Positions 1 to 7,745 of a DNA stretch of 64,000 nucleotides are shown piece after piece. Both the position numbers and the translations under genes were made by a program. The notes under the pieces were generated by a model, which did not search any database, was not told the DNA's origin, and saw only the letters and a list, made by a program, of their open reading frames with translations. How positions within the stretch are numbered: position 1 is the stretch's first letter; every line of letters starts with the position of its first letter. This DNA comes from Methylomicrobium agile (GTDB lineage Bacteria > Pseudomonadota > Gammaproteobacteria > Methylococcales > Methylomonadaceae): contig NZ_JPOJ01000001.1 in NCBI RefSeq assembly GCF_000733855.1, positions 930,001-994,000 on the forward strand. Direction: 5' to 3'.

Positions 1-231
1 TTCGCCGTTTCTGTCCCGGATCATCCCTCGGTAGGCCGGCACGACGACATCGGTCACATAGGTTTTACTGCCTTGCTGCTGGAGAAAATGCCTGTCGAAT
101 ACTTGCAGATCGATCGCACGCACGACCAACGCGGCCATGCACAGCATCACCGCCAGCACGAGCAAATTCCGCCTTCGTCCGCAATCGACCGGTGCTTCCC
201 CCGATTTGGCCCTGCCGCGAAAATCTCTCAT
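1..231 (-). CDS. ftsI: Penicillin-binding protein 3 (FtsI), N-terminal part, cut by window edge
   Basis: Peptidoglycan transpeptidase of the divisome, acting in the periplasm at the septum. Only the first 77 codons are inside the window. They encode a short basic cytoplasmic tail, one hydrophobic segment (about residues 22-40) followed by RAIDLQV, and the start of the pedestal domain ending in RGMIRDRNGE, the motif that follows the membrane anchor of class B PBPs. The ATG at 229-231 overlaps the end of ftsL by 4 bases, as in other dcw clusters. The catalytic domain lies outside the window, so integrity cannot be judged. Confidence 0.93.
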   Translation of the reverse strand, partial: MRDFRGRAKSGEAPVDCGRRRNLLVLAVMLCMAALVVRAIDLQVFDRHFLQQQGSKTYVTDVVVPAYRGMIRDRNGE

Positions 232-500
232 GGTTTCAGATAAATAATCTTGTCACGCTCGGGCATGATCAATTTCAGCTGTTCGCGCGCGCTCAGTTCG
301 ATCTTGCTCTGGTCGGCCTGCGTCGTCAATTCCAGTTGCAACTGTCCCCACTCGACGTCGTATTGGTCCAGAATTTTTTCCTGCTTCTGGATTTCGATAA
401 AAACCTGACGCGAATGGTATTTGCTGTAGATCGCGGCCAATGCGGACGCGAGCAGCAGCGCGAACAACGCGCCCATTGCCAAATTTTTGAATGCCGCCAC
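228..500 (-). CDS. ftsL: Cell division protein FtsL
   Basis: Small bitopic divisome protein that, with FtsB and FtsQ, signals to FtsWI. The 90-residue product has one transmembrane helix (about residues 7-25) followed by a periplasmic region rich in E, Q and L that fits the FtsL coiled coil (about 33-80). Length and architecture match the family; sequence conservation in FtsL is always low, so the position between rsmH and ftsI carries much of the weight. The start is GTG. It follows rsmH by 3 bases and overlaps ftsI, implying translational coupling. Confidence 0.92.
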   Translation of the reverse strand: MAAFKNLAMGALFALLLASALAAIYSKYHSRQVFIEIQKQEKILDQYDVEWGQLQLELTTQADQSKIELSAREQLKLIMPERDKIIYLKP

Positions 501-503
501 GTG

Positions 504-1430
504 CTAAATTCTCTCTGCCGTTCGTAAAACCGCGCTGCGCGCGCGCGGATTCCGCTCAATCTCTTGCTTGCCGGCCTTGATCGAAGAGCCGATTTTTTTC
601 AATAGGCCTTTTTCGATCTCGCTCTCCCTGATCGGCAATTTGCCGGGATCGTGCTTGCTTCCCGACTCGCTGCGAATAAACCGCTTTACAATCCGGTCTT
701 CCAGCGAATGAAACGAAATTACGGCCAGACGGCCACCCGGTTTCAAAACCTCTACAGCCTGTTGCAGAGCCTTTTGTAATTCGTCCAGTTCGTGATTGAT
801 TTCGATCCGTATCGCCTGGAACGTGCGTGTTGCAGGGTGCTTGTGCTTCTCCGTAGCCGGTGCCGCCTCGGCGATCAATTCGGCCAGATGCCGGGTCGTT
901 CCGATCGGCCCGACAGTCCGGCGGGTCACGATGGCTTTCGCAATACGGCGCGCATAACGCTCTTCGCCGTATTCAAATAACACCCGGACCAATTCTTTTT
1001 CGGAAACCGACGCCAGCCAATCCGCTGCCGAAAGCCCCGCTGCACTGTTCATCCGCATGTCCAGCGGACCATTCTTCATAAAGCTGAAGCCTCGCTCCGG
1101 ATCGTCCAGTTGGGGGGAAGAAACGCCAAGATCGAGCAAGATGCCGTCGATCCGTCCGTTCAAGCCTTCGCGCCCGACGATCTCGGCCAGCTCCGAAAAA
1201 CAACCGTGAAACAACTGGAAACGATTATCCCGCAGCAGGTGCTGCGCGGCTTCGGACTTTATCGCGTCCGGGTCCCGGTCGATCGCCAGCAAACGTCCAT
1301 CCGTATCCAGGCGCTGCAATATCGCCCGGCTGTGCCCGCCGCGCCCGAACGTACAATCCAGATATATCCCCTGACGCTTGATTGCCAATTGCTCAAGCGC
1401 CTCTTCCAGCATGACCGGTAAGTGCGACAC
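504..1430 (-). CDS. rsmH: 16S rRNA (cytosine1402-N4)-methyltransferase RsmH
   Basis: SAM-dependent methylase that modifies C1402 of 16S rRNA in the decoding centre (older name MraW). The 308-residue protein shows the SAM-binding loop with GRGGHS near residues 29-34, an ILLDLGVSSPQLD block, FSFMKNGPLDMRM and AVISFHSLEDRIVK, all family hallmarks, and has the normal length. The start appears to be GTG at 1428-1430; a later ATG (MLEEAL) is possible but would cut conserved sequence. It lies 12 bases after mraZ and is co-directional with ftsL and ftsI. Confidence 0.96.
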   Translation of the reverse strand: MSHLPVMLEEALEQLAIKRQGIYLDCTFGRGGHSRAILQRLDTDGRLLAIDRDPDAIKSEAAQHLLRDNRFQLFHGCFSELAEIVGREGLNGRIDGILLDLGVSSPQLDDPERGFSFMKNGPLDMRMNSAAGLSAADWLASVSEKELVRVLFEYGEERYARRIAKAIVTRRTVGPIGTTRHLAELIAEAAPATEKHKHPATRTFQAIRIEINHELDELQKALQQAVEVLKPGGRLAVISFHSLEDRIVKRFIRSESGSKHDPGKLPIRESEIEKGLLKKIGSSIKAGKQEIERNPRARSAVLRTAERI

Positions 1431-1442
1431 CGCTATTCTCTA

Positions 1443-1910
1443 TTAAAACGACAACGTACCGAGCTCTTCCAGTCCGTCGTTATCTTCGCCGGCCAGCCAC
1501 TCCGCTTCTTTCGCCGTCCAGGCGTCTTCGTTCCAGATCTCGAATTTGTTCAACTGTCCGACGAGAACGATTTTTTTTTCCATATTGGCGAAACGTCTGA
1601 GTTTTTCCGGCAACAACAACCGGCCCTGTGCATCCATTTCACATTCCGAAGCGTTACCGATCAGAAAGCGGCGCAATTTGCCGGCCATTTTGTTCAGGGT
1701 CGGTAATTTACTGATGGTTTGTTCGAGTTTTCCCCATTCGGGCAGCGGATAAAGCCAAAGGCAACCGGCTTCGCCGACGCATAACTCGTTGACCGCAACG
1801 GTGACGACCAACTGACGCTCGCAACAATCCTGCAGTTCATCCCGGTAGCGAGTCGGAATCGCCAGACGGCCTTTGTCGTCAAGATTGAGCGAACTGATGC
1901 CCCGAAACAA
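1443..1910 (-). CDS. mraZ: Transcriptional regulator MraZ
   Basis: DNA-binding regulator of the division and cell-wall cluster. It has two tandem SpoVT/AbrB-like half-domains, each with a DxxGR motif (DDKGR about residues 11-15, DAQGR about 93-97), as expected for the ring-forming MraZ family. The 155 residues match family length. The start codon is TTG, preceded by a GGAGGGAG ribosome site. Promoter DNA upstream carries three GTGG repeats that fit a MraZ box, so autoregulation is likely. Confidence 0.95.
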   Translation of the reverse strand: MFRGISSLNLDDKGRLAIPTRYRDELQDCCERQLVVTVAVNELCVGEAGCLWLYPLPEWGKLEQTISKLPTLNKMAGKLRRFLIGNASECEMDAQGRLLLPEKLRRFANMEKKIVLVGQLNKFEIWNEDAWTAKEAEWLAGEDNDGLEELGTLSF

Positions 1911-1945
1911 AAACTCCCTCCGAAACTAGAAAAAACCAAAATTTT

Positions 1946-1997
1946 CCACTTTTTCCCACTAAGGCTCCACTATAAGATTCTAGCGAACCAGAGTCAA
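1946..1997 (-). promoter_or_regulatory. dcw/mraZ promoter with MraZ box
   Basis: Read on the minus strand, TTGACT (1992-1997) and TATAGT (1969-1974) are separated by 17 bases, a near-consensus sigma-70 promoter. Just downstream are three direct GTGG repeats (1967-1970, 1956-1959, 1946-1949) spaced 11 and 10 bases apart. E. coli MraZ binds tandem TGGG-type repeats with 10-bp period in its own promoter; the same arrangement here indicates feedback control of the division operon. Confidence 0.8.
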
Positions 1998-2270
1998 GAG
2001 CCTTCATAACAAATTTCTTTCTTTTTTGACAATGACTTACGCTTGCCGAATTCGTCGGGTAAAAGCCCCAAGCACCTCTTTACAAAAAATTTATTGTATC
2101 AGGCATTTATCTGGCAATAATGAGAAACTACTTTAAAAATACACAAAGCTCGCGCCTTGCCAGGAGAAGAATCCGAGGAGGAAAAAAGAAACGCCGAGGT
2201 AAAAACGATAAAGCGGAAAGATAAATTTTTGACGTTTGGATCGACGGATCACAAACGGTAAATAAAAGAA
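1998..2270. other. Intergenic DNA between mraZ promoter and rnpB
   Basis: AT-rich stretch separating the mraZ promoter from the 3' end of RNase P RNA. Short reading frames here have no recognisable product or good ribosome site. Only the T-rich DNA next to the rnpB 3' end is suggestive of a termination zone. Confidence 0.5.
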
Positions 2271-2674
2271 GATTGAAAGAGCCGGCCTGTAAGCCGGGTT
2301 CTGTCTTGAACAGCCATTCATCTAGGTTGCAAGTTACCCTGCAACTCAAGCAATCTACCCAGAAACCGCGCGGGCCGCGCGTTTGTTTCTCTATTTGATC
2401 TTGCTCCGGGCGGGGTTTTCCCTGCCGCCTCTGTTACCAGAGACGCGGTGCGCTCTTACCGCACCTTTTCACCCTTACCCAGCCTCTAAATTCCTTGAAA
2501 ACTCCACTTGCGGAATTAACAAAAATTTAGGGGCTGGGCGGTATATTTTCTGTGGCACTTTCCGTAGACTCGCGCCTCCCAGGCGTTACCTGGCGCCCTG
2601 CCCTGTGGAGCCCGGACTTTCCTCCATTTTATCGTTACGATAAAACAGCGACTGTTCGGCCGACTCTTTCAATC
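2271..2674 (-). ncRNA. rnpB: RNase P RNA (M1 RNA, type A)
   Basis: Catalytic RNA that removes tRNA 5' leaders. On the minus strand the core signature GAGGAAAGTCCGGGC is followed by CAGGGCGCCAGGTAACGCC, then AAGGGTGAAAAGGTGCGGT and, near the end, CTAGATGAATGGCTG and ACAGAACCCGGCTTA, all diagnostic of bacterial type A RNase P RNA. The ends were set from helix P1: GATTGAAAGAG at the 5' side pairs perfectly with CTCTTTCAATC at the 3' side. About 404 nt, similar to E. coli (377). A TATGAT hexamer upstream (minus strand) is a plausible -10. Confidence 0.96.
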
Positions 2675-2722
2675 CGCATAGTCTATCATAATTTCGCCGA
2701 GCGCCGAACGGAAATTGCCCGC

Positions 2723-3586
2723 TTACTCATCATGCCCTTCCCCATGCCGAAGCCTCAGCGCCGCCTGATAGAGTGTTTTCTTGCGAGCCCCGGTAATCTC
2801 GACTGCCAGTGCGACAGCGGTTTTGATCGGGCATTCTTTCAGTAAACTCCCAAGCACTCTTTCCTGCTCGGACGTCAGTTCCACCGGTTGATCCGATTTC
2901 GGCGCACCTTCGACGAGGATCACGAACTCCCCTTTCTGCATGTTCCGATCGGATTCGACCAGCGCCGCCGCTTCGGACAGCGTCGTTTTGACGATCGTTT
3001 CGTGCAATTTGGTCAGCTCCCGGGCGATGACGAGCCGGCGCTCCGGCGGCAATACCTCTTTCATATCCTGCAAGGATGCCAGCACCCGATGGCAGGACTC
3101 GTAAAAAATCCAGGTGTCCGGTGAATCGGCTTTTGCCTTGAAAAAAGACTTTCTTTCCGATGACGTCCTCGGCGCGAAACCTTCGAAAGAAAACCGGGAG
3201 GTGGGCAATCCGGCCGCGGACAAAGCCGCAATCAACGCACAGGCGCCCGGCAGCGGCGACACCTCGATCCCGGCGTCCCGGGTCGCCTGCACCAACGGCA
3301 TACCGGGATCGCTGACCAGCGGCGTCCCGGCATCGGAAACCAGCGCAATCGACAGACCCGCCCGAAGTTTTTCGAGCAGATCGGCCGCGGCGCGCTCTTC
3401 ATTATGCTGATGCAGCGAGACGACTTTCCGGTTGATGCCGTAATGCTGCAGCAAGGCTTTGATATGCCGCGTATCCTCGGCGGCAATCAGATCGACCTGC
3501 TTGAGCGTTTCCACCGCCCGGTAACTGATATCGCCGAGGTTCCCTATCGGGGTCGCCACCACATACAATTTGCCGCATTCGCTCAT
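2723..3586 (-). CDS. rsmI: 16S rRNA (cytidine1402-2'-O)-methyltransferase RsmI
   Basis: SAM-dependent 2'-O-methylase acting on C1402, the same nucleotide modified by RsmH nearby. The 287-residue protein has the tetrapyrrole-methylase-like fold signatures: VVATPIGNLGDIS at the N-terminus, AAEDTRH, VSDAGTPLVSDPG and PGACALIAALSAAGLP. Length is normal. The ATG at 3584-3586 is the family start. It is divergent from yraN, with about 140 bases between them for promoters. Confidence 0.96.
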   Translation of the reverse strand: MSECGKLYVVATPIGNLGDISYRAVETLKQVDLIAAEDTRHIKALLQHYGINRKVVSLHQHNEERAAADLLEKLRAGLSIALVSDAGTPLVSDPGMPLVQATRDAGIEVSPLPGACALIAALSAAGLPTSRFSFEGFAPRTSSERKSFFKAKADSPDTWIFYESCHRVLASLQDMKEVLPPERRLVIARELTKLHETIVKTTLSEAAALVESDRNMQKGEFVILVEGAPKSDQPVELTSEQERVLGSLLKECPIKTAVALAVEITGARKKTLYQAALRLRHGEGHDE

Positions 3587-3724
3587 TATCCGTCCGCCTC
3601 AAAAAGCGTTCGCAAGACAGTTACGAAAAACTATGCCAAAATCCTCCGGCCATCGAGCAAGCACTTGTTAACCGCCAAAGCGGGCGATTATAACCCGGCC
3701 AACCGTCAGCAATCTTTTTTCTCT

Positions 3725-4123
3725 ATGAAGAGCGATCCATTCAACCTGCTAAACCTGCTAGCCAAACTCCCAGCAAAGGCGCCTCACCTTTTGCGCGGCG
3801 ATGCGGCGGAAGAAAAAGCCCGGCAATTTCTGATCGGCAAAGGGCTGACGCCGGTATCCCGGAATTTTCGCTGCAAGCAGGGCGAACTCGACCTGATCAT
3901 GCGGGACGGGAAAATTTTGGTGATCGTAGAAGTCAGATTCCGCAAATCCGGCCGTTACGGAAGCGCCGCGGAAAGCATTACCCGCACCAAGCAATCGCGT
4001 ATAATAGCCGCAACCCGGGTTTATTTAATCCGGCAAAAACTTGATTGCCCGGTCCGCTTCGATGTGGTGGCGATCACGGGAAACGGCGGCATCGACTGGA
4101 TACCCCATGCTTTTTCAGCGTAA
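3725..4123 (+). CDS. yraN: YraN family PD-(D/E)XK nuclease-like protein
   Basis: UPF0102/YraN family, predicted restriction-endonuclease-like fold of unknown cellular role, conserved next to rsmI. The 132-residue product has GDAAEEKARQFL, then NFRCKQGELDLI (E54, D56) and VIVEVRFR (E69), the predicted metal-binding core. The ATG at 3725 was chosen because the longer open frame upstream overlaps the divergent rsmI and encodes no family sequence. Its stop lies 11 bases before diaA. Confidence 0.93.
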   Translation: MKSDPFNLLNLLAKLPAKAPHLLRGDAAEEKARQFLIGKGLTPVSRNFRCKQGELDLIMRDGKILVIVEVRFRKSGRYGSAAESITRTKQSRIIAATRVYLIRQKLDCPVRFDVVAITGNGGIDWIPHAFSA

Positions 4124-4134
4124 AACTAACGGAC

Positions 4135-4722
4135 ATGAGTTTACAAGAACGCGTCATCGATCATTTCACGAACAGCATCCAGACCCAACAGGAAGCCGTG
4201 GTCAATCTGTCCGAACTGATCGGCTTCGCTTCACAGCGCCTCGTTCATGCCCTGCTCAACGACAAGAAAATCATCGCCTGCGGCAACGGCGGCTCGGCAA
4301 ACAACGCGCAGTTGCTGGTCGCGTCGCTGATCAATCGCTATGAGCGCGACCGCCCCTCGCTGCCCGCGATTGCGCTGGGCACCGGCATGACCATGCTAAC
4401 CGCGATCGCGAACGACATGCAATACGACGATATTTTCGCGAAACCGCTCCGGGCGCTCGGACAGAGCGGAGACATTCTGGTTGTGTATACGATCGGCGGG
4501 CATTCCGCAAACATATTGAAAGCGGTCAACAGCGCCCACGACAAAAACATTTCGGTAATCGCGTTGACCGGACAGGAAGGCGGCAGCATCGCCCCGTTAT
4601 TGCATGAAAACGATCTGGAACTCCGCGTACCGTCAAATTCGGCCGCCCACGTCCTGGAAACGCACCTGATGATTACGCACTGCTTGTGCGACCTGATCGA
4701 CTACCAGATCTTCGGCGGCTGA
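4135..4722 (+). CDS. diaA: SIS-domain protein, DiaA-like (DnaA initiator-associating)
   Basis: A phosphosugar-isomerase-fold (SIS) protein of 195 residues, closest in form and context to DiaA/YraO, which binds DnaA and tunes replication initiation; GmhA (sedoheptulose-7-phosphate isomerase) is a paralog. The SIS signature CGNGGSANNAQ sits at about residues 49-59 and YTIGGHSANILKAV further on. The neighbouring yraN gene argues for DiaA rather than GmhA, which usually sits in heptose loci. The start ATG at 4135 lies just after yraN, giving a small operon. Confidence 0.88.
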   Translation: MSLQERVIDHFTNSIQTQQEAVVNLSELIGFASQRLVHALLNDKKIIACGNGGSANNAQLLVASLINRYERDRPSLPAIALGTGMTMLTAIANDMQYDDIFAKPLRALGQSGDILVVYTIGGHSANILKAVNSAHDKNISVIALTGQEGGSIAPLLHENDLELRVPSNSAAHVLETHLMITHCLCDLIDYQIFGG

Positions 4723-4732
4723 TTCGGCCGGA

Positions 4733-5385
4733 TTACCGGGTTCCGAACACCACGATCGTCTTTCCGTGGGCAGTGATCAATTTTTTTCCTCCAGCTCCTT
4801 CAGAACGCGTCCGGCCATTTCCCGGGAACAGCCGACCAGCCGACCGATCTCCTGGCGGGTGATATGCAACTGCATCCCGTCCGGATGGGTGAGCGCATCG
4901 GGTTGCTTGCTCAAATCGAGCAGCGTTCTGGCGATGCGGCCTTCCACATCCATGAAAGCTAAATCACAGAACCTGCGGCTGGTCATCAACAACCGCGACG
5001 CCAATTGATCGCCGAGCATATAGAGCAAATCGGACGCATAGGCCAGCAATTCCTTTTTCAATGCCTGCCTGAAACGGTCGTAACCGATCTCGGCCAATTC
5101 GCAGGGACTGCGCGTTTTTACGCTCACCTTGCGTACTTCCATTCCTTTGAACACCCCGACCTCGCCGATGAATTCATTCTTATTTAGATAGGCTAGAATA
5201 ATCTCCTGATTTCCCTCCTCGTCTTCGGCAAAAATACTGACCGAACCTTCGATGATGAAATAGAGCCGGTCGCCGACATCGCCAGGCCTGATCACGGTCG
5301 CTTTGGCCGGATATTTTTTTCTATGGCATAAATGCAGGAATGCGTTCAGGGCTTCCTGATTGGTTGCTGGCGTGTTTTTTAACAT
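4733..5385 (-). CDS. crp: Crp-family cAMP-receptor-like regulator with apparent C-terminal frameshift
   Basis: Close relative of E. coli CRP/Vfr: cyclic-nucleotide pocket with GEVGVF (residues 74-79), dimerisation helix, then a helix-turn-helix with ITRQEIGRLVGCSRE in which the DNA-contacting R188, E189 and R193 equivalents are kept. The pocket residue equivalent to Ser83 of CRP is Lys86, so ligand preference may differ. In the zero frame the protein stops at 4777 after LEEKN (202 aa). The break is at a run of seven A (minus strand). With one extra A or a -1 ribosomal shift the frame continues as LITAHGKTIVVFGTR and stops at 4733, matching the end of E. coli CRP and giving 217 aa. Sequencing error, slippage or real truncation are all possible. 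The ATG at 5385 fits CRP's N-terminus. Confidence 0.9.
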
Positions 5386-5565
5386 AATGCTTCCCACGAA
5401 ATGCTCCCCACGAATGATCCTAACCAGAAGTATTTTTGGCTGCATCGAGTTTAGCAAAAAAACCGCATCGCCTCGGATAGAGCCTTTATATTTTTAATTT
5501 TATTTTACAGCGACTTAGGACGCAGTAACGACTGTTCCGCATTCTGCCGAAGCCCGGTAAAACCG

Positions 5566-6609
5566 CTAATTCTTTCCGGACAGACACGCAACCGCGGCTG
5601 CCGGCGCACAATCGGCCGCGGACATCCCGTTTTCGTTTGATGATGCCGGGAATAAAGCCGAGAAATCGAGATAAGGCTTTCCCATCGACTCGGCCAACTG
5701 CCTCACCAGAAAACGCCCGATGCCCGCACCGACGAAAGGGCCGGAACCGGAAAGAGCGCTTCGCGCTAACTGCCTTTCGCAGCCCTGCCGGATTCTTGAT
5801 AATTGTTTCTCGCGCAGATGGTGGGCCAGCCTTTGCCACCGAGGCAATTCGGCAAGATCGAAATCGCAGCCGATCATCCGCGACAAACGCCTGGCGCTGG
5901 CGAGTACCGACTTCTCCGCACCGTCCGCCGTATCCGACTGATCGTGCACTTCGTCCAGCTCGCCGGTCAGCCGGTACACATCGGCCGCCGTCGCAAAATA
6001 TTCGGCCATCAGACCCACCTCTCTGCCCTGGTCCTCTACGCTTTCGGCGAACGCCATCACCGCGGTTCTGACAATGCCGGTATAGACCAGTTCTTGCGTC
6101 GCCAAACGCTCATAATCGCTATAGCCTTCCGCAGCTACCCGCCCGCGATCGAGCAGCAGAATATCGGTAGTAGTGCTGCCGATGTCGACCAACAGGCCGC
6201 TGCCGACTTTTCGCGCCGCATAGCTTGCGCTGGCCAGCCAGTTGGCGGAGGCTATCGCTGCATAATGGTTATGATTGACCTTTGAAGCATCCAGAAAACC
6301 CAGCCTGCCGGCATAAACCAGAAGCTCGCCCTCTGGCAATAGCTCGACCATGGTAGCGAGGATCGTTTTGACCCCGTCGTCGCGGCCTGCAAACAAATCA
6401 ACCAATTCGCCGGTCATCGTGATTGCGTGGCGATAAGAAACCGTGGGCAATTCACTTAGAATCGCCTCGACCGCGGAACGGAGTTTGTCCATTCCCTGCC
6501 ATAACGGGCACGGCTTTTGAAAAACCGCGGTCAATTCGCCGCGACCGTTCATTGCGGCAGCCTTGACATGCGCCCCGCCGATATCCCAGCCGATCATTTC
6601 ATTCGTCAT
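5566..6609 (-). CDS. MfnF-like protein of methylofuran biosynthesis (hydantoinase/ASKHA fold)
   Basis: Belongs to the 'H4MPT-linked C1 transfer pathway' family, a hydantoinase-A/ASKHA-fold group. In Methanocaldococcus the homolog MfnF joins the furan pyrophosphate to gamma-glutamyl-tyramine to form the methanofuran core; in methylotrophs the same step would serve methylofuran. The 347-residue protein opens with MIGWDIGGAHVKAA (phosphate-1-like loop) and has LLVDIGSTTTDILLL (phosphate-2-like) near residue 140. It overlaps the end of the MfnD-like gene by 11 bases, so the two are translationally coupled. Family assignment is fairly sure; the exact reaction is inferred. Confidence 0.8.
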   Translation of the reverse strand: MTNEMIGWDIGGAHVKAAAMNGRGELTAVFQKPCPLWQGMDKLRSAVEAILSELPTVSYRHAITMTGELVDLFAGRDDGVKTILATMVELLPEGELLVYAGRLGFLDASKVNHNHYAAIASANWLASASYAARKVGSGLLVDIGSTTTDILLLDRGRVAAEGYSDYERLATQELVYTGIVRTAVMAFAESVEDQGREVGLMAEYFATAADVYRLTGELDEVHDQSDTADGAEKSVLASARRLSRMIGCDFDLAELPRWQRLAHHLREKQLSRIRQGCERQLARSALSGSGPFVGAGIGRFLVRQLAESMGKPYLDFSALFPASSNENGMSAADCAPAAAVACLSGKN

Positions 6610-7597
6610 CTGTTTTCTGGTTAATTTGAACGGTTACCGTTTTATCCGCTCTGCGCCGGATCACAGGATCGCCCTGCAATAACTGCAACACCAGTGCGGC
6701 AACGTTGACACCCAAAGCCTCGTTCAAGCCCGCGAAAGAAGAGGTCAGCCGCGGATTGACTTCCAGGACCCGCACTTGTTCGGCCGTTTCGATCAGGTCG
6801 ATGCCGGCATAACCCCACAGTCCGGGCATCGCTTTGGCCAGGCGGCCGACCAGCTCCCGATAGGGGCCCGGATCTTCTCTGTAATTGACCTGAATGGCGG
6901 CCAACCGGTACTGATCGTCCACCATATCGAACTCCTGCCGATTGACCGACAGCAGCCAGGCCCGCCCGCTCTTGAACAAGCAGGACAGGCTGGTCTTCTC
7001 GCCGTACAGATGAGGCTGAATAATGTAGCTTCCTGTTCCTCGCAAGCGCTCGACGGTCCGCGCGAACGTCCCGGCATCGCGGATCAGGCAACTGCCGCCG
7101 CCCGCTCCGTCGACCGGCTTGATAATCGATTCTCCCTGAAAAGCGGAAACCTCTTCCAACCGGCGGGTGTGGACGGTCTGAATTTGCCGGTACCGCAAAC
7201 ACCGATAAGTCTCGTATTTATCCCCCGCCAGCCGCACGGCCTCGGAGCCGGACCCCAGGAGGGTCCTGCCGAGTCTTTCAACCGTGCCAGACAGCGAGAA
7301 CAAGATCCCTTCGAACTCCGGCGCAATCGGCCAGACCGCATCCTGCCGCTCAACCAACTGCTCGAAGCGGATAAAACAGTCGTCTTGGCGGCCAATCAAG
7401 ACCGTCCGGACATTTGGCGGTACCCTGCCGCCCGACAGGCGCGCATCCAGCATGACGGTAATCTCCAAATCCGGAATTTCGCCCAGACCTTCGAGCAAAG
7501 CCTTCAGCATCAACAGGCCTTCGCGCGCCAGCGAATCGGGCAGTTCTTCCCGATTACAACCGCCGCCGCTGATGTATTCGAATACCAGAATCTTCAT
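6599..7597 (-). CDS. ATP-grasp ligase, MfnD-like (tyramine/tyrosine-glutamate ligase)
   Basis: A 332-residue ATP-grasp protein starting MKILVFEYISGGG, the N-terminal signature of the archaeal MfnD group that ligates glutamate to tyramine in methanofuran synthesis. Methylofuran of methylotrophs carries tyrosine instead, so the substrate here may be tyrosine or a tyrosine derivative (inference). Visible ATP-grasp elements are IIKPVDGAGG (ATP-binding lysine and glycine loop), YIIQPHLYGEKTSL and RVLEVNPRLTSSFAG (Mg-binding E and N). It is divergent from the HisA-like gene and coupled to the MfnF-like gene. Confidence 0.78.
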   Translation of the reverse strand: MKILVFEYISGGGCNREELPDSLAREGLLMLKALLEGLGEIPDLEITVMLDARLSGGRVPPNVRTVLIGRQDDCFIRFEQLVERQDAVWPIAPEFEGILFSLSGTVERLGRTLLGSGSEAVRLAGDKYETYRCLRYRQIQTVHTRRLEEVSAFQGESIIKPVDGAGGGSCLIRDAGTFARTVERLRGTGSYIIQPHLYGEKTSLSCLFKSGRAWLLSVNRQEFDMVDDQYRLAAIQVNYREDPGPYRELVGRLAKAMPGLWGYAGIDLIETAEQVRVLEVNPRLTSSFAGLNEALGVNVAALVLQLLQGDPVIRRRADKTVTVQINQKTDDE

Positions 7598-7652
7598 GTC
7601 CTTACCTCCACCGACATCCTTGTATCAGCCCGCAGCATCGAAGGAGATCCCG

Positions 7653-7745
7653 ATGTCCAAAACGGAATATTGTATCATTGCCGCCATATACCTTATTCGG
7701 ATGGAGCCTTTGAATTCATGCAAGTCATTCCGGTCATCGACCTGA
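7653..7745 (+). CDS. Possible 30-codon upstream ORF of the HisA-like gene
   Basis: A short frame (MSKTEYCIIAAIYLIRME...) with the best ribosome site in the region: GAAGGAGATCCCG directly before its ATG. It runs 28 bases into the HisA-like gene in another frame and terminates there. It could act as a leader peptide coupling translation to the downstream gene, which has only a weak GGAG. Nothing recognisable in the peptide; it may be non-functional. Confidence 0.3.
   Translation: MSKTEYCIIAAIYLIRMEPLNSCKSFRSST

Noticed and set aside
4045-4134. Upstream extension of diaA inside yraN
   Set aside because: Residues do not resemble the SIS family; ATG at 4135 gives the normal N-terminus.
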